Source of the DNA: Hydnum rufescens UP504
Lineage: Eukaryota; Basidiomycota; Agaricomycetes; Cantharellales; Hydnaceae
Direction of reading: 5' to 3'
Assembly: GCA_014904985.1 (NCBI GenBank)
Contig: MU128942.1
Coordinates: 1-64,000 of the forward strand
Length of the DNA stretch: 64,000 nt
Shown: positions 55,866 through 64,000 of the stretch, one piece after another
Layout of the letters: every line of letters starts with the position of its first letter
How positions within the stretch are numbered: position 1 is the first letter of the stretch
The notes under the pieces: generated by a model
What the model was told of the DNA's origin: nothing
The model's database searches: none
Seen by the model: the letters and a program-made list of their open reading frames with translations, nothing else
Made by a program: the position numbers and the translations under genes

Positions 55866-56129
55866 ATATTAATTGAATTTTTTAAATAAATAAATCAATA
55901 AATAAACAAGTCAATAACAGGACTGACCACTGAAGGAAACACTGAGTGGGGGTATATGTGTAATATAAATAATTATAAATGGAACTATCCCCGGTATGCC
56001 CGTATGCCTGTATGACCTGCTGCAAGTCTGAGATTCTCTAAGTCCCAGTTTTGGCCAATTTTCGGCCATTTCAGCCAATTCTGGGTGAGGAGGTGAAATC
56101 ATAAAAATGGCCATTTCAGCCGAAATAGT
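55866..56129. other. Subterminal region of FB2, right
   Basis: AT-rich tract (AAATAAATAAATCAATAAAT) and repeats of GGCCATTTCAGCC. It corresponds loosely to 46531-46640 in the left arm. No gene. Confidence 0.5.
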
Positions 56130-56207
56130 GATGGGACCTACTTAGGTACCATTATCTGCCCCAGAAGTGGTACCTAACTAGGTAGGCTTAGATGACTGAC
56201 CAAGGTG

Positions 56208-56860
56208 GTCTGGTTTTCCTCCCAGTCGTCCTGGTCGATAGATGATGATGTAGTCGAAGGAGGAGAGGTATTCTGACCATCGCGCCTGTCGACGAGTGAG
56301 GAGTTTCGTGGAGGTGAAGTACTCCAAGTTTTTGTGATCCGTGATGATGGAAACCGTGTGCGCAGCTCCTTCAAGATACGCTCGCCAGGCGCCAAAGGCG
56401 TCGAAGATCACGAGGAGTTCCTTGTCGTGGGTGTCGTAGTTTAGTTCTGTGCTTTGCATTGATCGCAAGCAGAACGCGACGGGTCAAACTTCGTTGTTCT
56501 TGTTGATTTGTGACAAGATCGCGGCAATAGCATAGTCAGACACATCAGTTTCTACAATGATGCATAATTCGGGGTTGAAGTGGCAGAGGACAGGGGCTGA
56601 TATGAAGGTGTTTTTGATGCTTTCGAAAGCTCATTGGGTCTCATCATTCCATGCCAAGGTTTCATCTTTTTCATGAGATGGATTAAGGGGTGTGTGAGGT
56701 CTGAGTAGGTCACGATGAAGCGGTGGTAGAAGTTCGCGAAGCCTAAGAATGACTGGACTTCTTTTACCGAGGTGGGCGTGGGCCAACTTAGGATCGCATC
56801 GAATTTCGTAGGGTCCATTTGGATGCCAGAGGGGGTGATGATGAAGCCGAGGTACTGGAT
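56208..56860 (-). pseudogene. RNase H region of GyE, split from integrase by FB2
   Basis: The minus strand reads VKEVQSFLGFANFYHRFIVTYSDL (end of the RT thumb), then a frameshift, then ETDVSDYAIAAILSQ, RSMQSTELNYDTHDKELLVIFDAF, ITDHKNLEYFTSTK, ARWSEYLSSFDYIIIYRPG, with the acidic residues of RNase H. A stop at 56484-56486 replaces Arg in NEV-R-PVAF (CGA to TGA). The frame enters FB2 after GGKPD and resumes at 46436 with TLTRRPD. Confidence 0.85.
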
Positions 56861-56956
56861 AGTGTCTGTGTGGAAGGTGCACTTCGAGATCTTGGTGCGA
56901 AGGTTTCTTTCGCGGAGTCGTTGTAGTACACGGTGAACATGTTCACGGTGTTCTTC

Positions 56957-57868
56957 TCATGAATTGGAGAAAATGAGGATGTCATCGAGATATACGATGA
57001 CGAACAGATCCACCATATCCTGGAACGAGTTGTTAATGAAATACTGGAACTGCGCTGGGGAGTTGGCTGCTCCCATTGGCATTATGAGCCACTCATAGGC
57101 ACCGTACCGTGTACGAAATGATGTGAGCCACTCATGTCCTTCGGCAACTCTGATGTTGTAGTAGCCATCGCGAAGATTGATTTTCGTATAGATCGTGGCG
57201 CTGCGAAGGCGATCGAGGAGGTCGTTGATGAGGGGGATGGGGTAGCGACTCTTTTTTGTGATGCAATTGAGTGCTCGATAATCAACGCAAAGGCAAAGCC
57301 CGCCACCTTTCTTTTTCGTGAAGAGGATTGGCGTGCCTGCAGGGGAGGTCGAAGGGTGTATGAATCCTTTTGCAAGGAATTCATTGATGAACTCGTGTAG
57401 TGCTGCGAGTTCATTTTCCGACATTGGATATATGGGGCCTCGCGGTACTTCGCATCCTTCTTCGATATCAAATCGAAGGTCGTACTTGCGATGTGGCAGT
57501 AGATAGCTGGCCGCTGTACCAGTGAAGACGTTGTGGAATTCGTGGTATTCCAGGGGGAGTCGTTGTGCGAGGTCTTGGTGTTCTTTGATGGGGATTGATT
57601 CGGGTAACGCAGAGGTGGGGGGAGTGTCGCAAACCACCGATGCTGTTCGTGCATGGGTTGGATTGGTGATGACGCATGTGTAGAGTGTCGCGCCATCGTC
57701 ACTGGCTGCTTGAATGAAGTCTTCGGCTTCGTAGACTTCAATTGTGATGCTGTGAGCTGGAGGGCTCGTGGTTGTCGGTTCTGGGGTCGAGGCGGTCGTT
57801 GCGATGATGTCGATGCTTAATGGCATCATTACAAGTTTCGAGTGGTGCACCATGTGCTCAATCCGCAT
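56957..57868 (-). pseudogene. Reverse transcriptase of GyE with motif A Asp changed to Asn
   Basis: A 303-aa frame. The RT blocks are RGPIYPMSENELAALHEFINEFLAKGFI, FTKKKGGGLCLCVDYRALN, YPIPLINDLLDRL, TIYTKINLRDGYYNI, ANSPAQFQYFINNSF and YLDD at 56980-56991. In motif A the family sequence is TK(I/L)DLR; here the codon at 57176-57178 is AAT (Asn), from GAT preceded by C. That Asp is one of three metal-binding residues, so polymerase activity would be lost although the frame is open. The N-terminal part (57600-57868) is the pre-RT linker. Confidence 0.9.
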
Positions 57869-57898
57869 TTCGGCCCACGAGATTTGTGGATTGACTTG

Positions 57899-58192
57899 TC
57901 ACAACCAGGGGAGTCCCAGTACGACGGGAGTTGAGGAGTGGAGTTGTGATTCGACGAACTCGATTTTTTGTTGCGATGAGTTCACGAAAGTGACTGGGAG
58001 TGTAACTATACACTCGAGGTTGTTCGCGATCGATCCATCGAATAATCGCAAGGGGTGTGGTGTCGCCAAACAACGACAGTGTGGTGCAGCGCATGAGTTC
58101 TGTACTCGTGATGCGTCAATGAAGTTTTCGGAGGCGCCGCAGTTGACAAGTGCCGAGATGGGGCTGTCTGAGAGGAGGGGGATTGAGACCAT
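57899..58192 (-). pseudogene. Protease of GyE with catalytic Asp changed to Asn
   Basis: Reads SALVNCGASENFIDASRVQ, where the family has ALVD(C/S)GAS. The Asn codon is at 58142-58144 (GTCAAC from GTCGAC). The second conserved block is STPVVLGLPWL. A TGA at 57899-57901 follows PWL, where Arg is usual. With the catalytic Asp lost, the protease would be dead. Confidence 0.88.
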
Positions 58193-58399
58193 CGTGATGA
58201 ATGATGATGGGGAGAGGGAAGAGATGGTGGCTCTTAAATGAGCGGTTCCATCGGGGGGGGATGATGATGAGATCTCAGTGATGTGAGGTTCCTGTTGTGC
58301 TGGGACCTCCTGAGAAGGTGAACATAGCGTGAGCTACTGGGGTGCGCAACATTGCTGTCACAGTTGTGCTGCTGGTACTGGTGGACATCGCGGCCAGTG

Positions 58400-59970
58400 T
58401 CATCACAGTTCACGGTACGTTGTGACGACTGGGGCAACTATCTACTGCATGGTTGCTATTCCCACAGTATGTGCAGAGCTTTTCGCATCTTCGTCACTCC
58501 TTTTCCTCTTCGGTGAGCACGCCGTTAGACTTGTGAACTTTTGGGTCACATGGGGGGTTTGTTGAGGATGAAGGGGGTGTCGACGATGAGGGGTTCACGG
58601 TGCAGGGTTGTGTGCCACGATCTGAGGTCCTCGTGGCTTTAAGTTCCTCTTGGCGTTCCCAATACCGGCCATCAAATCTTAGCGCAGCTTGGTACATGCC
58701 TTGGAGTTTCGCGGGCTTGCCGTCTCGTGAGATGTCATCTTGTAGACGGTTCGGTAAGCCTTGGTAGAACTGTGAGCAGAGTGCGTCGTCGTTCCATCTG
58801 GTGAGGCTCGCTACTTCCTTGAACTGGTTGATGTAGCAGAGGATGTGGTGGTTGTCGTTCATCTTGAGCGCATGTAGTTTTCGCTCTTGAGTCACGACCT
58901 CGTCTGGGTCTCCGAAGTACGTGTGGAGCTCTTCCTCGAAGAGCATCCAGCTGGAGAGTGTGGGGATTCCTCCGTCTCCATGATGAGGCGTTGGAACCAT
59001 TGCCTTGCTGTATCCGTGAGATACAATCCGGCCCAGATGATGCATGCGCTCTCTAGCGTGAATCGCGACAGTTGCAATCAGAATGCCATTTTGCAGTGCA
59101 CAAGGAATCCGTATAGTTTAGAGGGGTCGTGCCCTGAGAACATCTCCGGTTCTTTGATTTTGGGTTCGCGAAGTGCATGTCCCGAGGGTGTGGAGGGTTG
59201 GGCGATTGTCGCTGTTTCGCAGTATCGCGGAGTGGTGGGGAGGTGTTCAAGTTTGGTTCCTCGATGGTCCACGCCTGGAGTTGGGGCCCTGAACGCAGAG
59301 CCCAGGCACGGGGGGGTGGAGTGCGCATCCTCGAACATCGCACGTCACGGAGTTGGTTGCGCGATGTTGCTAGGTGGTGCGTACATGACTGAATTGCCTC
59401 GCGGTGTGTCGTCGAGGTTTTGAGGTGAAAACTCATTGTTTTCCTCGGGGTAGGTTTGGGGCTCGAAGTGGGGGCTTCGAGTGAGGGTGCGAGGTGCGAA
59501 TTGCAAGTTGTGCGCTGCAGGCGAGACTACTTGTCTCGGTCACGTATTCGCGTCAAGGATGGGCGACTGTGAATTGCGGTGCGCGACTTCGTTGCGCAGC
59601 TCTCGGTTTTCATTCGCGAGTTCTTCGAGGTGAGCGTTCATCTGGGCATTGGTGCGCACCATTTCCGCTTGTATCTGCGTGCTGCGTGCTAGGTCTGCCT
59701 GCATTTGTTGCAGCATGCGCAGGAGCATTGTCTCGGTGCTCGAAGTTGACATGGCACTGGGAGGGTTTCCCATGTGCGGACCTTGCATCGAGTTGGGTGG
59801 TGTTTGTATCGTGGGATACGTCGTCCGAGGGGTGATTGGCACCTCAAGGACAATTGGAGAGGAGAGGGCGGAAGTGGATTCGACGGTGGCTGTGTCGTCG
59901 CGATAGTCGTCAGCGACTGGTTGTGGGTGTGGGTTTCATCAAGTGGAGGGCATATTGAGTCTTTCAAGGA
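58400..59970 (-). pseudogene. Gag of GyE with CCHC knuckle
   Basis: The N-terminal part (59540-59940) has a coiled-coil (MLLRMLQQMQADLARSTQIQ). The Gag core has PEMFSGHDPSKLYGFLV, SACIIWAGLYLTDTARQWFQ, and (in another frame) WMLFEEELHTYFGDPDEV through FYQGLPNRLQDDISRDGKP. The zinc knuckle CTYCGNSNHAVDSC lies near 58440-58480. In-frame TGA stops at 59540-59542, 59345-59347, 59078-59080 and 58494-58496 all sit where CGA (Arg) is plausible. One frameshift lies near 59000-59060. 58193-58400 is a low-complexity linker before protease. Confidence 0.82.
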
Positions 59971-59995
59971 AGTCGGTTATTTAGATCGAGAATAC

Positions 59996-60449
59996 TGTTA
60001 AGGGTTGTACTTGAGGCGAAAGATACGATGACGTATCGAGACGAATACAAGGAAATGCCCTTAAGGTGATTGACGAGGGAGTCGCGAAGTGGGGATTACG
60101 TAAGTCATGAAAGACGAGTCGTACAAGGAAGACCAGCTTCTTGAGACTTAATAGGTGAAGGTTTTAAGATGAGAGTCGCGAGCAATAACTGAGATCGCGA
60201 GAGTGGAATTCAATTGGTTGACAATATATTCTCGATCTTCTAAAGAGCGAGTGTACATCAAGTAACTACTTATACTATTAGAGATCAAAAGGGTTTTATG
60301 GATAAAGGGGTGTTGAATAAAGGAAGGATGTATATAATAGGAATTGCTGAAAGAGGAAGGCACAATGGTGGCAAGGGTGAAGGTCACGTGATGGCGTGAT
60401 TGGCTTGGTTATTCATATGTAAGCGAGGTTACAAGTACGACTCATAACA
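59996..60449 (-). repeat. 5' LTR of GyE
   Basis: 454 bp, same ends as 41170-41623, followed by the CCCCC duplication. The sequence just inside it on the minus strand (GTATTCTCGATCTAAATAAC) is not an obvious tRNA-complementary primer site. Confidence 0.92.
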
Positions 60450-60671
60450 CCCCCACTGTACACACAGGGGCCCCTTTGGAGTAGGGTCCGAGGCCATTTC
60501 TAGGCCTTAAACATGGCTGTGGGGCCCCTGGGGCCCCTCGGCATATGGGCACAGATGATAATCATACATGAGGGGCCCCTAGGGGCCCCCATGGAAATGT
60601 ATCTTATTAGACTAGATAAATGCAAGGCTAATGATATCTAATTAGACATGGATAATTGGCTGACCAGCCTG
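60450..60671 (+). repeat. Right terminus of FB1
   Basis: The last part of FB1 after GyE: GGGGCCCC cluster (60465-60600) and terminal inverted repeat ending GACCAGCCTG at 60671. It mirrors 19457-19770. Confidence 0.85.
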
Positions 60672-60679
60672 GTCTAAGT
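60672..60679. repeat. 8-bp target site duplication of FB1, right copy
   Basis: GTCTAAGT, identical to 19449-19456. Confidence 0.85.
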
Positions 60680-61769
60680 GATGCTGCTGTTGCATGATAT
60701 CTGCTGCTTGGATAAAGATTTTAGCAAGACAGTCAACTTGTGTAATGTGGTGATACATAGATGGATAGAGTAACTGATCACACCAATTGGTTACACACTG
60801 CTCATGTTGTAAGAGTTTGAGGTTGTGTCTGTTGAGGTCCTTGGCTTTCACCTCGAGGTCAGCTTCTCATTGATGTAGGGTTGCTGAAAGAAGAGAGAGG
60901 GGTGGCATGAGAGAATCCATTTGAAGGTTGTGATTGGTGATGGTATGACTTAACTGGTCAAGAAGTTCTGCATTGTCCTTTATATCCTCCTTTTGCTTCT
61001 CTTCATACTTGCATTGGATCTCATCAAGTTTCTGGGCTGCATTGTACTTGTGATCTATAATCACTTGTTGATAGGATGGCCATGTGTGGTAAGAGTTAGC
61101 ATTTTTGCCAGGTCATGGTATACTGATTTTTCAAAGGCTGCAGGGTGCATGAGGAGGCTGGGAAGGAGAGTAGGACCAATGGGAAGGGTGATATGAAGAA
61201 TGGGTGCTTTTTGAGGTGAGAGATCCCATGGGAGAGTCTGAGGATTTGTACAACTGCTGCACAGTAGGGGTTGTCTGGCGACTGACAATGTTCTTTTGAA
61301 TTGATTCAGGTTCTTTCAAAGGTTGAGTGGGAAGAGGAATGGATGGAGGAAGTATAGCATGTGGGTAGAGATTAATGGTCTGGGGATGCAATGTGAGATG
61401 AGGGTTGATGGTTCACTGGGTTTTGAGCCCTGTGAGTGGCTGCATGTTGGTAGAGGATTCATTGATATTGTAATTCTTGACAATAGCATGCAAAGAGGAG
61501 ATAGAATCAGGCCAAAAGGTCTGATTTGTCATTAGTGATGTCTTTTTCGGTTGACTCACATTCCATACCTTGTTGGTTACATTTTGTTCCTTTTTGACTT
61601 GAGATGAAAGGAAGATGTCCCCATCCAGGTTGAGTTCTATGAGTGGCACGGGTGGAGTAGGGGAGGGAGCAGGTGTTTGGATGTATTCAAACATATAGCT
61701 TTGAACAGAGGTCACGGTTGAATCAAAATGAGTGGAGTTGGACATGTTGAGAGAGGATGGCTTTGACAA
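60680..61769 (-). pseudogene. 5' part of the accessory gene split by FB1
   Basis: Minus-strand pieces run from MSKPSSLNMSNSTHFDS (61769) through a Pro/Ser-rich region (61131-61391), a coiled-coil (60867-61064: QKLDEIQCKYEEKQKEDIKD) and HNLKLLQHEQCVTNWCDQLLY to IMQQQHHLD at the FB1 junction. It has a stop near 60866 and at least two frame changes. It continues at 19448. It lies downstream of a minus-strand Gypsy pol end (62355-62861), so it is probably a retroelement accessory gene like those near GyA and GyD. Function is unknown. Confidence 0.6.
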
Positions 61770-62354
61770 GGTATGATGGACATGGAAAGTGGGCTTGGGT
61801 GTTGTTGGTTAGTCGTCGTGTCATTTTTATACTCATTGGGGCTTACTATACTCATGTTTGATGTTATTTGGCCATTCCTTGTTGTAGTTTAGATATCAGC
61901 TGAGATAATTTAGTCGACAGGTTGATGGAGTTGTTGCATGTGGACAATAGATACCAAATGGAATGAGAATGAGAAGATGAAGGGTCACCAGAGTTTGTTA
62001 TGCCATATTGTTAAGTTAGACTTTGCAGCAGTCAGTCAGGAGTGCGGAGGATTACATAGCCATATAGAGAGAGGAACCAGAAGGGGAGGGGTGTCAATTT
62101 TTGATGCAGCTGCAGGTTTTTTAAGACAGTTAGAAAGAGTTTTCATGGGTTTCGGCACATTCTGTGATTCAACATTTCATGGCTCTAGGGGTGTAAATTC
62201 AGGATTTTCTTTGCCTTGTGTCTCTAGGGTCATCTTGAATCCATAGTTTCTAGTCATGGTCTTGTGATGTGGCTTGTAAAAATATTTCAGGGATTTCCTT
62301 TTTGAGAATTGAATTTTCCTTTTACAGAATCTCTTCAGGGGATTCATAAGTGGA
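61770..62354. other. No supported gene
   Basis: Between the accessory gene and the pol end of GyF. A plus-strand frame of 102 aa (61938-62246) has no recognised motif and is antisense to the retroelement; I do not support it. Confidence 0.4.
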
Positions 62355-62861
62355 TTAGGAGATCTGGGGCTCCTGCAAGGGGTTCCCTAGGAGTTCTTGG
62401 AGAAGGTTCCTTTGTTTCCACTCCACAATTTTGTTCTCCCAATAGCCCCATGAATCTGTAGCTCTTGGCAGCAGCCAAAGATAGGTTCTCAATTGATTTT
62501 CTGGTCCAAGTGATACCAGGAAGTGCTGTTTCATTGTAATTGTTGTTCCCCCATATTTTGTAGCTTGGTCCATATTTTTCACATATTTTTCCATATTATT
62601 TTGATTTAATTCTTGGTCCATGGCACTGTGGCTCTCGTTCCCAGCAATGTCCGTTGTGGCTATTTGGTTGCACATATGGTATTTCTTTAAGCAATTTCTG
62701 GTGAATATTCCATTGATTGGGGTCCCATCTAATTCTGCCAGTTGATAGGATCCATGGGGATGGTGATGCTGAACTTGGTATGGTCCAATCCACCATATTT
62801 CCCCTTTTCATCCATGTTGCATTTGTAATACTGAATTGAATACCAGTACAATTGTACCTGG
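62355..62861 (-). pseudogene. C-terminal pol fragment of Gypsy element GyF
   Basis: The minus strand reads KGEIWWIGPYQV, GSYQLAELDGTPING, then NQLRTYLWLLPRATDSWGYWENKIVEWKQ. It is the same as the GyA C-terminus (13190-13637: GSYELSELDRTPIS; LRSYMWPPPKATDTWAYWEDKY). An LTR begins at 62862 and cuts it off, so the rest of pol would lie beyond the window. Confidence 0.75.
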
Positions 62862-64000
62862 TGTTGGAGGGATAAAATCCCATTATGTACATACCTCATC
62901 TGGGCCCAACTACCTCCTCAAATGAATCCATATTTCTACATTTCTCTTGTATCCACACTCATTATTCCTCTGGCCATCAAATAGCATGGATTCATATCCC
63001 AGGATCCATGGTCCTTTTTACTTTTCCTCCACCCTATATATGAGACAATTGCTTGTCCATCCTTGGCACTTCAACAGGCCATCCAAATTGTACTTATCTC
63101 CAAGCCAGTTCAACCAGGCTATAGCAATTCAACTTGCTTACTTTTGTCCACCTATTGTATCACTATCAGCATATCCAAATGCCTCAAGAGCAGTATTTGA
63201 CCTTGGATCATGTAACACGACTCCCACTTTGACTCGTGGACTAGTCACATGTTGAATAGGGGCTATTCCAATACTCTCAAGGAGTATTTTCGCAATATCT
63301 CCCTCGTTTTTGATCGGATCGACTCGGCAAGACAGCTCCCAGAAAGCTACGATCAATACCTGTCTAACGGTACCACACACGCGTTTATCGGATGCAAACT
63401 GCATCTTCCAGGTCGATTTTACCTCATGTTCCACACTATCCTTCAGTATTTCGCAAATACCTCCATCAGTTTTGATCCGAATTGTTAGAAACAGCCACCC
63501 CTGGAAAGACTCTGAAAATCTGCATCGAACAGTACCAAGGGAAAAACGAGTGGATTAGAACTCAGCCTTCTGTAATTTAGTCTCCCCTTGGCTCATTTCA
63601 CTTTTACCTCCGCTTTTCTGATTACTAAAGGCAATTATGGTTCTGGAACCCTATGTCCGATGGAGGGTACATCTAGGGCGACCAGTTCCACCATTCCTCA
63701 AGGGATTTTGTTCAGTAGAAGAGGAGGAATACCTTGGTTAAGCCACATTCTCCTATTCTGACTTGTTAATTGAATATCCCCTTCAGTTTTGAAGCTTTTG
63801 ACTTGATTTATTTTTCATCATTTTCGCCTTAATCCCACCTTTCCACCGGTTACCATAGAATTTTTCTGTGATGTATATTAAGTGCAGGAGATGCGAATTT
63901 CTATCGTCTTTCCCCCATCCCCAGTTGAAAAGCTAGTTGAACTGCTGCTGGTGTTAGGGTAAATTCCACATCTCAAACCCCACTTATCACACTTTTGATA
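62862..64000 (+). repeat. LTR of the GyD family, opposite orientation, running off the window
   Basis: Starts TGTTGGAGGGATAAAATCCC and follows the reverse complement of the GyD 5' LTR (38557-39910) to the window end. It has no nested solo LTR (GACTCGTGGACTAGTCACATG is contiguous at the site). It interrupts GyF pol. I cannot tell whether it is a solo LTR or the edge of a full element. Confidence 0.85.

Larger units (their letters stand above)
46445..56207. mobile_element. Foldback-type DNA transposon FB2 inserted in GyE pol
   Basis: The termini are CAGGCTGGTCAGTCA and, inverted, CACCTTGGTCAGTCA, flanked by GTCTGGTT. The inverted repeats extend about 80 bp and include a second palindromic block (CCTAATTAGGTACCATTTTC / GGTACCTAATAGG). 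The terminal sequence is the same as in FB1 (CAGGCTGGTCAGCCA), so both belong to one family. Array units read leftward in the left arm and rightward in the right arm from a centre near 48760. Unlike FB1, the arms are not exact mirrors: the right arm has roughly twice as many units. Apparent length is 9.76 kb, but 48900-52860 is probably a faulty duplicate of the right arm. No transposase is seen. Confidence 0.8.
41170..60449 (-). mobile_element. Chromodomain Ty3/Gypsy retrotransposon GyE, interrupted by FB2
   Basis: Two 454-bp LTRs (41170-41623 and 59996-60449), nearly identical, flanked by the duplication CCCCC (41165-41169 and 60450-60454). Genes are on the minus strand: gag (about 59940-58400), protease, RT, RNase H, then FB2 inserted, then integrase with chromodomain. 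An antisense accessory gene lies next to the 3' LTR. Removing FB2 gives about 9.5 kb, and removing the 1.64-kb repeat in the accessory gene gives about 7.9 kb. The near identity of the LTRs says GyE is the youngest large retroelement here, yet its protease and RT active sites are already mutated. Confidence 0.9.
19457..60671. mobile_element. Foldback DNA transposon FB1 with nested GyD, GyE and FB2
   Basis: Terminal inverted repeats bound this element. The right end read in reverse is CAGGCTGGTCAGCCAATTATCC; the left end TAAACCAGTCAGCC aligns without gaps and differs only by transitions. Both ends are flanked by GTCTAAGT. Taking out GyD (22864-39910), GyE (41170-60449) and the target duplications leaves about 2.48 kb left and 2.40 kb right of a centre at 21940/21941. 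The two halves are reverse complements along essentially their whole length: GGGGCCCC cluster, the CTATCCCATGAAGCTTCATGGGATAG palindrome, array units, central exon. So FB1 is a nearly loop-free giant hairpin of about 4.9 kb. No transposase is recognisable, so it is presumably mobilised in trans. The 8-bp duplication is as in hAT or KDZ/Zisupton-type transposons, but superfamily is not settled. Confidence 0.8.

Noticed and set aside
52870..55870. CRISPR-like array of regularly spaced palindromic repeats
   Set aside because: The repeats are imperfect, of two alternating kinds, with units of 180-380 bp containing splice-like signals, in a fungal transposon bounded by inverted repeats; no cas genes and no uniform spacers.
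46445..56207. Firm assignment of FB1 and FB2 to hAT or KDZ/Zisupton
   Set aside because: The 8-bp duplication and CAGG-type ends fit, but no transposase is present to settle the superfamily.
57768..58241. 157-aa plus-strand ORF and others across 57100-59900
   Set aside because: Antisense to GyE protease, RT and gag; no independent motif.
19457..60671. FB1 as a Helitron
   Set aside because: Helitrons have no terminal inverted repeats and make no target duplication; FB1 has both.
1..64000. tRNA or rRNA genes, or a single-copy host gene
   Set aside because: None recognised by eye on either strand; a covariance-model and protein search could not be run.

Overview
This window is almost entirely transposable-element sequence from a filamentous fungus, most likely an Agaricomycete (basidiomycete). 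The evidence is: several Ty3/Gypsy elements, two of them with a chromodomain integrase; very short spliceosomal introns (49-57 bp) in the better preserved genes; and a mitochondrial-code LAGLIDADG fragment of fungal type. I see no convincing single-copy host gene. There are three 25-N scaffold gaps (11129-11153, 25258-25282, 48875-48899), and parts of the sequence are probably mis-assembled.

Layout. (1) 1-13637: an old plus-strand Gypsy element, GyA (gag tail, protease, RT, RNase H, integrase). It is split at 2652 by minus-strand Gypsy material: GyB (LTR plus an antisense accessory gene), itself cut by GyC (LTR plus pol). An unassigned 3-kb stretch and a mitochondrial LAGLIDADG fragment follow, then GyA resumes at 11154. 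A solo LTR (11559-11916) sits inside GyA. (2) 13638-19448: retroelement accessory ORFs, a 1.7-kb LTR-like repeat, and a decayed minus-strand coding region. (3) 19457-60671: a foldback DNA transposon, FB1, with 8-bp target duplications (GTCTAAGT). Once its nested insertions are removed, FB1 is a nearly complete palindrome of about 4.9 kb. Its right arm was hit by GyD (22864-39910, minus strand, 4-bp TSD ACAG) and by GyE (41170-60449, minus strand, 5-bp TSD CCCCC). (4) GyE pol was in turn hit by FB2 (46445-56207, 8-bp TSD GTCTGGTT), a second member of the FB family. (5) 60680-64000: the other half of the accessory gene that FB1 split, the C-terminal end of another minus-strand Gypsy pol, and a plus-oriented LTR of the GyD family running off the window.

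The most unusual content is the inside of FB1 and FB2. Each arm is an array of repeated exon/intron-like units. Each unit has an A/C-rich segment ending in an exonic palindrome (ACCACACACCCGC / GCGGGTGTGTGGT), a 5' splice-like site (GTAAGT/GTGAGT), an intronic hairpin (GCAAAAAGAGCAGC / GCTGCTCTTTTTGC), a CTAAC/CTAAT branch-like motif and a TAG/CAG acceptor. The units read outward from the centre of each element. Some exons have lengths divisible by three, phase-2 boundaries and an open frame. No transposase is recognisable.

A second theme is CpG decay. Stops and catalytic-site losses in GyD and GyE fall at former CpG sites (CGA to TGA; preceding-C GAT/GAC to AAT/AAC), which fits 5-methylcytosine deamination of silenced transposons. 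Gene functions given here come from motif reading only; no database search was run.
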